Shown here in pieces: positions 46,333 to 55,500 of a stretch of 64,000 nt of DNA (position 1 is its first letter; every line of letters begins with the position of its first letter). The stretch is taken from assembly GCA_026770025.1 (NCBI GenBank), contig JAMXDE010000070.1, positions 1 through 64,000 on the forward strand, in the 5' to 3' direction. Both the position numbers and the translations under genes were made by a program. This DNA comes from Craspedostauros australis. Its lineage: Eukaryota > Bacillariophyta > Bacillariophyceae > Mastogloiales > Achnanthaceae. The notes under the pieces were generated by a model. It was given only the letters and a program-made list of their open reading frames with translations, was not told where the DNA came from and searched no databases.

Positions 46333-47703
46333 CTACAGTGAGCATGCGTAGTCGGCAATGCATTCTCCCGCATCGATGGCAACGCCGCTTAAGTAACACG
46401 CGAATTCACCGATGCAGGCTTCTTCCCCAACGCTACCTGCATTGAGAAAGCAAGCAGAGCCACCGACGCAAGACTTGTTGCTGATGTCTCTCGCGTTGTA
46501 AGCGCAGGCGAGCACCCCCATGCAAGAATTTTCGGCAATATCTCCATCGTTCCGATAGCAAGCTTCCTCACCAGAGCATGAACACTTGGCAATGGCACCG
46601 TATTGAGAAAAGCAAGCTCTTTTGCCGGAACAAGCGGAATCGTCGATCGTCCCGTGATTGGAGTAACACGAGGAAAATCCGATGCACGAGTTTGCTCCCA
46701 CAGTCCCTTCATTCACGGCACATGAACCATCGTCAGCGCATGATCCTTCTCCAATGCTTGCGACATTGCCAGCGCATGCCAGGTCGCCGAAGCATGCATT
46801 GTTAGACACACTGCCAGAATTGAAAAAGCACGCATATTCACCGTTGCAGGATCCTTCACCGAGATCACCAGTATTGAAACGGCATGCAGCGTCGCCGTTG
46901 CACGACGATTCGGGAACTACCGCATCGATACCATAGCATGCTTTTTCGCCGTTGCAAGATTGGGAAGCGATCTTGATGGTCGCTGTCGAGGCAGAGTCGA
47001 AGTAGCAGGCACCATCACCGTTGCAAGAGTTTGGACACACCGTGATATTGGAGTCGCCAACCCAGCTGCAGGCAGGATTCTCGGCACCTTCTGGTGTTTC
47101 GCAGCAGGTCGCGTTGGCAGCGGCGCAGCTGGCGATGACTTCGTCTGAGGTTCCGTTGAAGCACAGTCCAACGTCGTTCACGTGGTCAGATCGCGATTGC
47201 TTCGATTCCTTGGATGCCTTGAGCTGGTGTCCATCAGATTCGTTGGGCTTGTCGGTCTTCTGATCGAGATATGCGAACAACGACTTTCTTGGGGAGCTTT
47301 CGTCTGTCGCACCCGGCACACGTGCGGTTCCTCGCAGACGTCCTTGGTCGACGAAGTGGTTGTTGTTGGGAGTGGAGATGGAACGTGGGCGTCGGTTGGC
47401 GTTTCGTGCGGGACTTTGGTCCCCAGAAGCAATGCCATCGCTGTCGGTCCAGGGCTTGCGAGCAAGGATCAAGTGCAGCTTGTCCAGGGCTTGCTTTTGT
47501 GTATTCAAGGCAAGGTTTTTGTTCGTAGTGACATCTTTTCGGCGGCTCAGTGCGAAATGCATCTTCTGGATGAGCACGCTGTGGGTATCGGCGATGATAT
47601 CCATCTTGGCCGCCGTGTCCGCCTCGGATGATGCGTTGGCACTGCCAAGGATGAGGCTCTGTGTGATGGCGAGAGCGAGGGCTTCTTTCTTCGTGAATGG
47701 CAT
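46333..47703 (-). CDS. secreted Cys-rich repeat protein, paralogue 1
   Basis: A 456-residue protein with an N-terminal signal-like segment (MPFTKKEALALAITQSLILG). A low-complexity linker of about 170 residues follows, then a CFNGTSDEVIASCAAANATC Cys domain with SCNGDGACYF. The rest is about 13 tandem repeats of 18 residues with the pattern C-x-G-x2-A-C-x3-N-x-G-x-I-x3-S. The rigid C-x5-C spacing, an 18-residue period and Gly/Asn at turns point to a solenoid, most simply a beta-helix with one disulfide per coil. The function is unknown; a secreted, cell-wall or ice/silica-surface role is conceivable but not shown. The next gene upstream (48879-50216) is a paralogue with the same architecture and one repeat fewer. 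The start at 47703 matches the start context of the paralogue (MPF-x-KK). Confidence 0.85.
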   Translation of the reverse strand: MPFTKKEALALAITQSLILGSANASSEADTAAKMDIIADTHSVLIQKMHFALSRRKDVTTNKNLALNTQKQALDKLHLILARKPWTDSDGIASGDQSPARNANRRPRSISTPNNNHFVDQGRLRGTARVPGATDESSPRKSLFAYLDQKTDKPNESDGHQLKASKESKQSRSDHVNDVGLCFNGTSDEVIASCAAANATCCETPEGAENPACSWVGDSNITVCPNSCNGDGACYFDSASTATIKIASQSCNGEKACYGIDAVVPESSCNGDAACRFNTGDLGEGSCNGEYACFFNSGSVSNNACFGDLACAGNVASIGEGSCADDGSCAVNEGTVGANSCIGFSSCYSNHGTIDDSACSGKRACFSQYGAIAKCSCSGEEACYRNDGDIAENSCMGVLACAYNARDISNKSCVGGSACFLNAGSVGEEACIGEFACYLSGVAIDAGECIADYACSL

Positions 47704-48878
47704 GTTGTAGAATAGTTGTTATTGGAGCGGTTGTTGTATTTGGATGAATCGATGTGGTGGTGGTATTCCTATTCTAATATTATAGAATATTATAATAACT
47801 TGTACCGATGCCTTGGTTTCGGTGTGAAGGACTGTCTGGAGATTGTGCTGAGTTGCGATTTATGGGACAGGGGATTTACCAAAGGAAAGCGACCAAGGTG
47901 CGTGGGTGCTGTCGTTTTGTGAGGGATGAGCTGGTGCGTCGGGTCGCAGCGATGCTGTTTTGCTTGCGGGTGCTGGTTGACGCTGAGGAAAGTTCATCGC
48001 GCCGCCAGGAGCCTTTCACGGATCACAGATACTCTGCAACTGCACGAAGAACAACAACGTGTCAGTAGCGCACCACCATGGAAGAGAATTGTGCGAGTGG
48101 AACAATGGATGTCAAGTACAATTCTGAATTTTCGTTGAGTGGATTTCTGACGGGTACCATCGTGAAGAGATGGGATTAGAGCAGCTCACTGGGTGACCCC
48201 TGCAGATGCAGCGAGTTCAATGGTGTCAGGGTCAAATCAAACATTTGTGCTGGTGTGCTTTCGGCTTGCGAAACGAGAAGGATCGCACATTGTTTGTTGT
48301 GCACAGATACGCTGTTGTGAGGCACTCGAGACGCATTTGGCGGCCTGTTGCCTGCATCTTTCTCACGTGTTGTCAGTCCCTTGGTTGAGTCAAGTGCGTC
48401 TCCCTCGGGGTGGTTTGACGAATGTCAGCTCTTCATGGGTTTAGCATACCATGGCGATGCGTCTGTGCGCATTCATCGCAAACATCTTGCTCGTGCCTTT
48501 GGGTGGAATCGCAAACTGCGAACTCTGCATCGCCGCATCACGCCCTTTCGCTTTTTCATTCAGTCCATCGGCGATTGGATTCAGCGACACCAACAAGAAA
48601 AACCCAATCCGCGCGCGTCACATTAATAGAGTCCACAACGGACCCACCATGACGCAAGCATCCAGCCGTTTGCAAACGAGAACAAGTCAGGCATTCGGTA
48701 AGTGAACGAATAGGCGCAGAACGACGGTCCCACCAAACAATGCGCTGGCATTTCGGAAGGTTCCAATCAATCTGTAGTCGTACGGTACGTGTACTACTTA
48801 ATGTGATGCTTCGGCAACACTTGAGGATTGCGATACGATGTGCTCTTTGGAACGACCAACCCGACCGTACCTACCGCA
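47704..48878. other. spacer between the Cys-rich paralogues
   Basis: Contains an AT-rich palindromic stretch (TATTCTAATATTATAGAAT and following) at 47768-47802, about 65-100 bases upstream of paralogue 1, where its promoter should lie. Nothing else is recognised. Confidence 0.5.
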
Positions 48879-50216
48879 CTATGTGCACGAGCTGTTGCCC
48901 ACGCATTCTCCTGTTGCGATAGTTGCGTTGTTGCCGCTGCATGCGGATTGGCCGATGCAGGCTTCTGCTCCAATAGTTCCAACGTTGGCAAGGCACGCCT
49001 CGTCGCCAACGCAAGACCTGCTGCTGATGTCACCCTCATTGGACCCGCAGGCAAGTTCACCAATGCAAGAAGCCTTGGCAATGCCGCCAGTGTTCCGAGT
49101 GCAAGCTTCTTCTCCGGAGCAAGAGAAGTCATCGATCGTGCCTTCGTTGAAGTAGCAAGAGGAAGGCCCGATGCAAGCGTTCTTACCAATGACGTCCTCA
49201 TTCTGGAGACAAGACCGGTCGCCGCCGCATGATCCTTTCCCGACGTTGGCGGAATTGCCAAAGCACGCGGCCTCACCGCCGCACGCGTCGCGAGACACGT
49301 CGCCAGCGTTGCGATAGCACGCGGCATCGCCGTTGCAGGCATTGTCACCGACGCCGCCAGTGTTGAGAAAGCATGCAACTTGACCGTTGCAAGAAGATCG
49401 AGGAATCGCCATCTCGATGCCGAAGCAGGAAGCCTCGCCATTGCAAGAGGAAGAGGCAACCTGGATGGTTGTCGTTGTGCTGGGGTTGAAGTAGCAGGCA
49501 CGGTCACCGTTGCAAGAGTTTGGACAAACAGTGACGTTTCGACCATCGCCCCAGATGCAGGCAGGTACCTGGGAGTCTTGCGATGGCGCGCAGCAGGTTG
49601 CATTGGCAGCAGCGCAGCTGGCGATGACATCATCGGCCGTTCCGGTGAAGCATGATTCGAACTCGTCGACGTCATCGAAGGACTTGAAGGATTTGGAAGA
49701 CTTGGATGTCTTTGACGACTTGAGCTGGCGCGCTTCAGATCCGCTCGTCTTGGCTGTCTTCTGCCGGGCAGGTGCAACCAATGGCTCTCGTGGTGTGCCT
49801 TCAGCCATCGCCTCAGCTTCAACTACGCCCGTGCTTCCTCGCAAGCGTCCCTGGTCAACGTACTGCCTCTGGTCGGCGTTGGCCACGGCATGAGGGCGAC
49901 GGTTGGCTTTCGATGTGCTGGTTCGGTCCTCAGCGATAGCATCACCCCTCCCTGCCCAGGGCTGATCGGTGAAGAATGAGTCCAAGTTTTCCAGGGCTTG
50001 CTTCTTGATATCTGCGATTGCTACATGCTGCTTGTTCGTGGCGATGTCTCTGCCGTGCTCAGCTGCGAGCTTCGTGTTGTGAACGCGAGTGCGATGAAGA
50101 TCGGCGAGACCATGGGGGTTGCGTGTGATCTCTGCCTCCAGAAGCGCATGAGCGCGTCCATGGATGAGGCTCTGTCCGATGGCGAGAGCAAGGACGTCCT
50201 TCTTCATGAATGGCAT
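48879..50216 (-). CDS. secreted Cys-rich repeat protein, paralogue 2
   Basis: A 445-residue paralogue of the gene at 46333-47703. The frame is open further upstream, but the Met at 50214-50216 (MPFMKKDVLALAIGQSLIHG) aligns with the start of paralogue 1 and opens the signal-like segment. It has the same order: low-complexity linker (with SSKTSKSSKSFKSF), a CFTGTADDVIASCAAANATC domain, CNGDRACYF, then about 12 repeats of 18 residues such as CIGELACGSNEGDISSRS. Compared with paralogue 1 it lacks one repeat around the CSGKRAC/CSGEEAC position. Same-strand arrangement and a spacing of about 1.2 kb indicate tandem duplication. Probably secreted; role unknown. Confidence 0.85.
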   Translation of the reverse strand: MPFMKKDVLALAIGQSLIHGRAHALLEAEITRNPHGLADLHRTRVHNTKLAAEHGRDIATNKQHVAIADIKKQALENLDSFFTDQPWAGRGDAIAEDRTSTSKANRRPHAVANADQRQYVDQGRLRGSTGVVEAEAMAEGTPREPLVAPARQKTAKTSGSEARQLKSSKTSKSSKSFKSFDDVDEFESCFTGTADDVIASCAAANATCCAPSQDSQVPACIWGDGRNVTVCPNSCNGDRACYFNPSTTTTIQVASSSCNGEASCFGIEMAIPRSSCNGQVACFLNTGGVGDNACNGDAACYRNAGDVSRDACGGEAACFGNSANVGKGSCGGDRSCLQNEDVIGKNACIGPSSCYFNEGTIDDFSCSGEEACTRNTGGIAKASCIGELACGSNEGDISSRSCVGDEACLANVGTIGAEACIGQSACSGNNATIATGECVGNSSCT

Positions 50217-51352
50217 GCTTGAGTGCGTGTTTGAGTACGTTTGATTGAACCGTATTTGGATCCACAGAGATGATCGATGTGTTGGGGTCTGCCCGCGTCT
50301 GTTGGGAGTACTTGCCTCTGGTTTCTGCACTTTTGGATGTTGTGAGAGGTTGAGTTGTCTTCGAGATTGGCATTCACTTCGACTACATGACGGCCGTCGA
50401 CTTCGTGAATGCCGGACTTGCGGATGCTGCAAGGCTGCCCTCGCCCCACGGGAACTGCCCGTGTGGACCGCCATCGCGCAAGGACGGGAGGTTCATGACG
50501 CCTCTCTACATACGATTCCTCTCCTGACACTTGGCGGTGCTTCAAATCTTTCCGTGGTTGGTTGCCTTGTGGTGCCTTGTGATGCCTTGTGATGCCTTGT
50601 GGTGCCTTGTGATGCCTTGTGATGCCTTGTGGTGCGGCTTGTGTCCAATCCTTCTGATTCTGTCGATCGCATCCTCGTTTCCATCGCTCCACTTCGCTCT
50701 GCGTGTTCTGAGGATGAGAGTGGCCGGTCAGCAACGTCGAGCAGTGTTCGTCGTCCATTTCGCGGCAACTCTTCAACACGAAGCCAAACCTTTGTGTCCA
50801 ACCCAACCACGACTCACGATGTTGCTAATTTGGTCCAATTGGTCGAACTACATAGTTGTCACAAACTAATATTGTTCGTGATCAAGGGCGATGGACAGGC
50901 AAGTATGCACAATTTACGACTAGACCGAATCATTCAGATATTGTCACGTGGCATCTTCAATGGCGACTATGTGCGACACCGGCTTCTGTCGCATGTTGTC
51001 ATGTGGACTTAACGCAATCCAACCTGCGACATGAACGAGGACCTCCATCTGTTTCGAATTCCCAAACATGCTCACAATTTGCACAACAACTTCGGACCGA
51101 TTCGTTCTGTTTCGTCAACAGTTCACATCAACGCGAATCAACGTGATGACATAGAACCGCCAGCGGAGCAAACCGTACAGCCACTGCGTGCTACTGCCCG
51201 CATCTGCGCCTGCATCTGCACCCGCATCTGCGCATGTCGGAATCCCTCATCAACCATTCCTCATCTGCTCATAATCTTCAGACCTCCCAATTTGAAAACG
51301 CAGCCTCGAACCAAACAACAAACAACCAAGCAACAAACAACAAGCAACAACC
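50217..51352. promoter_or_regulatory. divergent spacer upstream of paralogue 2 and the small heat-shock gene
   Basis: Divergent promoters must lie here. It contains the 10-bp minisatellite at 50561-50635, a GCATCTGC(G/A)C-type repeat at about 51198-51236, and a CAA-rich leader at 51308-51352 that runs directly into the heat-shock gene start. No heat-shock element is assigned. Confidence 0.45.
50561..50635. repeat. 10-bp minisatellite with 30-bp higher order
   Basis: Seven to eight units of G(A/G)TGCCTTGT. G and A variants alternate as one G then two A units, giving a 30-bp superrepeat. Confidence 0.9.
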
Positions 51353-52216
51353 ATGAAGTTCAGCTCACCATTCGCTCTCTCGGCCCTCGCCTCTTCGGCC
51401 ATCATGGCCCCGACCATGACATCTGCTTGGTCCACGGGCGGCCGCTTCTTCCCACAAGGCTCGTTGATCCTCAACTCACCAGCAGCCCGCCTCCTGTTCG
51501 ATGAGGAGCTCGGCTCGATCTCGCCATTCCATGGCCGCCGTCGTCGCCGCCGCTCCTGGGAATCGTCCCCAGGCCAAGCGTTCTACCGCACCTCCCCTCG
51601 CTACGAGATTGTGGACAACGACGAGCTCTTCAAGCTTGCCGTGGACGTCCCGGGCATCAAGATGGAGGACATCAACGTGAGCTTGGAAGACCATATCCTC
51701 ACCGTCAGCGGAAGCCGCGAATCATCCAACGAGAACAGCCGCTGCACATCGCGCTTCAGCCAGAGCTTCTCGTTGGACGCAACCGTCGATGTGGAAAAGT
51801 TCAGCGCCAACTTGGAGAACGGCGTTCTGGTCGTGACGGCGCCGAAGGATCTGAAGCGAATCGAAGACAACATCCGCAAGATTCCAATCACGGGCGTTTC
51901 AGCATCGGTCGCGGCTCCGGAAGAAGTCGTCATGGCAACGTCCAGCGAGGATGCGCCCGTGGAAGTGACAATCGAACCACAAGAAACCGACAAAGCACCT
52001 CCCGCCGAGGTGGTGTCCAAGGATGGAGCAGACGAAGTGAAAGATGCTGGCACAGATTCTGAGACGGAATCTGATGAGGTGGTCGACCTTGATGAGCCAG
52101 CTGAAAAGGAATCGAAGGAGGACAAGAAAGACGACAAGACGGAGGACAAGAAGGACGACAAGAAGGAGGACAAGGACGACGACAAGGAGGACAAGAAGGA
52201 CGACGCAAAAGAGTAG
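51353..52216 (+). CDS. small heat-shock protein (Hsp20) with secretory or plastid leader and charged tail
   Basis: A 287-residue alpha-crystallin-domain chaperone that would bind unfolding proteins without ATP. It begins with a signal peptide (MKFSSPFALSALASSAIMAP) ending TSAWSTGG. The Ala-Trp step would be allowed in the diatom plastid motif, so the protein may lie in the ER or go on to the plastid. After an Arg-rich patch (GRRRRRRSW) the alpha-crystallin domain spans about residues 83-178, from RYEIVDNDELFKLAVDVPG through SLEDHILTVSGSRE to ENGVLVVTAPK, followed by the IxI-like KIPI. The C-terminus is unusual: about 100 acidic residues ending in a Lys/Asp/Glu-only repeat (DKKDDKTEDKKDDKKEDK). 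The ATG follows a CAA-rich leader. The gene is convergent with UGGT. Confidence 0.92.
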   Translation: MKFSSPFALSALASSAIMAPTMTSAWSTGGRFFPQGSLILNSPAARLLFDEELGSISPFHGRRRRRRSWESSPGQAFYRTSPRYEIVDNDELFKLAVDVPGIKMEDINVSLEDHILTVSGSRESSNENSRCTSRFSQSFSLDATVDVEKFSANLENGVLVVTAPKDLKRIEDNIRKIPITGVSASVAAPEEVVMATSSEDAPVEVTIEPQETDKAPPAEVVSKDGADEVKDAGTDSETESDEVVDLDEPAEKESKEDKKDDKTEDKKDDKKEDKDDDKEDKKDDAKE

Positions 52217-52597
52217 GACGTAGGAGCACCGGTTTGGCATTGTGCTCGTACACGTCAAAGATGATGGGCAATTGTGCGCCTATCGCCACTGCGCAGCTCT
52301 GCCTCTGACTTCATCCAACACGAAAGAAACGCAACTATTAGTAGAAAGGCGGGGATCGGTTTGATTCATTGATCGTGGCAGACCTGTCCCCAGACCTTAC
52401 ACGCATACTACACGCACAAACACTCTAGAGTATGTAAGCACGCAAAACTAAAAATCGCAATTGCACAGCACGGTTACAGATACAGTTAGAGTACTCCATG
52501 ACCATGCTGCCGTGCTTGTGCCACGCCGGCAATCCATAATCTCCACGCGCTCCTGCAGGGGGCAGTTCCCGTTCGTCGACCATCGCCACGTCATCTA
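52217..52597. other. convergent spacer
   Basis: About 380 bp between the ends of the Hsp20 and UGGT genes. It presumably holds both 3' untranslated regions. Nothing further is seen. Confidence 0.6.
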
Positions 52598-55500
52598 CTA
52601 CAACTGTTCGTGCCCGAGGAAGTCCTGGTAGTACGATTCGACCTCTGCGTCAAGCTCCACCCAACTTTCGTTGAACAGATTCCCGTTGATGATGCGCTTG
52701 GCCATGGAGACCTTGGCCTCCTTGTGCTGCGGATTGTTGCAGAGATCGATCGTCTTCGATGTTGCTTTGGTTTCGTCGCTGCACCAGCTCTCGCACCAGA
52801 GCCATTCCTGCGGCAGGGAGAAGATGGGAACCTGATGCTGTGCGTAGTTGGGCAGATCCTGATCCAGATTGGCCAGCGAATTGGGATCGGCCGAGAGCTG
52901 CTGGTAGACTGATCGGAGCTTGTCGCCTACCAGATCCTTGCGGAAGCGCTCCAAGTCCACAACGTACAACGCGGAGATATGGTACGGTTTGCCCCGGAGA
53001 TGGGTCTTCCAGAACCCCGTGTTCCAGAATTGGTACCCCTTGGTCTCTTCGCGAGACGAGCACATGGGCGTGTATCCGTACGGAGCACCGTTGAGGTCCA
53101 TGTCCCGCAGCTCCGTCAGGTCGCCACGCACCACCTGATCGGCATCGACGTAGATGATCTTCTTGACGTTCAGTGGGAAGAGGACGTCGAGGAAGAGGAT
53201 CTTGTAGCCCCAGATGACGCGTTGCTTCTCGGTCTGCCCGCGCAAAAACTCGGGCCACTTGTACGTGACGAACTCCACCTCGCAACCAATCCGGTCGGCC
53301 ATGGCCCTTGCCGATGCCTTGAAGCTTGGTGACAGGAAGTTCTCGAACAGCCAGAACTTGACCTTCGACGAGGTGCGCTTGGTGACGGAGAGCATCATGA
53401 TCTTGAGGAACCGTTCGTAGAGATGTCCAGTCGCCAACGAAAAGACATTGACGACGTCGTCGTCCTTCGTCTGAAGTCCTTTGCGTGCCTTGTCAGAGTC
53501 GTAGAACAGGCTTGCGTGTTGGTACCCTTGCTTGCGCCGGACGAGCAAAACCTCGCCTTTGCTGACGAAGCTGTCCATCACGAGGCGCTTGGATTGGTAC
53601 GTGTTGTCGTCGCTCTTGTCCAGCTTCAACGACCCGCGTCGGAAGGTGCCTTTGATCATGTCGAAGATCTCAGCGCCGCGGGATTCCTTCAGGATGTTCA
53701 GATCCCAAATGCCTGGATTGCCTCGGAGTTGCCAGTATCCGGCCGTCTTCATGACCAAGGTATCGGAATATTGGGCGGATTCGGTTGGAGCGGCGGCAGC
53801 ATCAGAAACGCCGAGTTCCGTATGTGGCGACAACGTCAGTTGCAGCCCATTGGGCGGTGTCATCTTGCCCTTGACCTCGTAGCATTGGCCGAAGAAGAGC
53901 AGGCTCGAAAGCCCGTACTCCACCTCCGTCAGATGTTTGTAGCTGGCCGAGGCTTCCGAGTATGGAGAGTCGTCACGATGTTCCGCGTCGCTGCACCCGT
54001 TCTCAAGGCTGCATCGCAGATTGTCTGTATCCTGGACCGTCTTGGTTTGCTGGACGTCCCACGGTTCTGGCACATCCAGCTGCACCGTGAACACATGCTG
54101 CGTTGGGAGGTTGGAAAAGTGCGCCATCGGCGTCACCGCACTATCCTGGAAGGCATCGGGGTCCGCCACGAAACGGTAGTAGCTCGTGATGGGGATCTTG
54201 GAATCGCCATCCAGGATGGCTGTCGGCGCCAAGATCAGCGTCACCGGGAGCTTGAGCTTGTCCCGCATCACGATCAGCAACGGCGAAAGGCGCTGTGCTG
54301 TTTTTGAAATGGGATCGACGATGGCCGTGATTCCGCTTTGGATGCCGTCTGTTCTCTTCTGCGATTCGAAGTCGATTTGCATCGGATTGCTTGGCAAACC
54401 CATCTGTGGCAGGCGCTCGTTGATCATGGCGACCGGATCGCTGCGTTGCACCTTGGTGGACACCAAGAAGCCGACGACCTTCGAGATCACATCGGTCTGT
54501 ACTTCCACAGGTACCCCCTTGATTCGTGGTAGCAACAACTTCGTGACGGCAGTTGATTTCGCCATGTCCAATCCGGCCAGAATCTCGAGATCGCTATGTG
54601 TGAACACTTCCCCTGGTTGCAGCGCATAGATGCGCCCGTTGATCCAGATGAAGTTGGAGTCGGGAATGTTATCGTCGGCAGTACGCACGATGTCGGCCTG
54701 CGAAACAACCTTGTATCCGAATGTGCCCTTGCAGCCATCTTGGCCCCCGAATGCATTGAACAAGGCGCTCATGAGATCATCGTCGAACTGCTTGCGGTCC
54801 GTGCTGTCGTCGTCCAGAACGGCGACAACCACGAATGCTGCTGAAAGCGAAGATTCGCACGATAGCACCACAGTGGTTGGAGGAACATGCGCACCCTTCT
54901 TGAATTGCAGGTTCGCAAAGTTGTTGGGATTCTCCGAATCCACGAAGGATCGATGGAGCTTGGGATGCACGTGGTCGCCGGTGAGTAGCTTGCCGTAAAT
55001 CGATTTTGGTGACGTGTCGGTGATGACGCCACGTGCCACCATCTCAAAGATGTACTTTTGCTCCTCCATCAAGACCTTGCCGATCTTTTCATTCGCATCG
55101 TCGTCGTCGTAGCCGGGGAGGGAAAGCCCATTCAAGAAGCTCATGCCTGGTTTGAGTCCCTTGTCTGCTGCAAACCGGAGCGCCTTGCCGTACGTGTACA
55201 GGGATGGCGATGCGTCTTCGTCGCTGCTCTTTGCCTCAGATGCGATAAGCCCATCCACGAGCTCCGGCACGGTTTCCGGTGCCTCATTCATCGCCGAAAT
55301 GATCTTGCGATGTGCCTTGAGCAGATCGGCTGCGGAGACCGACTTGCCCGGCCCTAAGTCTCGACTTTTCTGTCCGATCGATACAATGAGATTGTCATTG
55401 TACGGCAGCAGGAGCTCTCGGCTGTACTTGTCCATGACATACGCAAGTAAACGATGGACCAACCGGGCCGTGATGGGGGTGCTTTCCAATTCCTCCTCCG

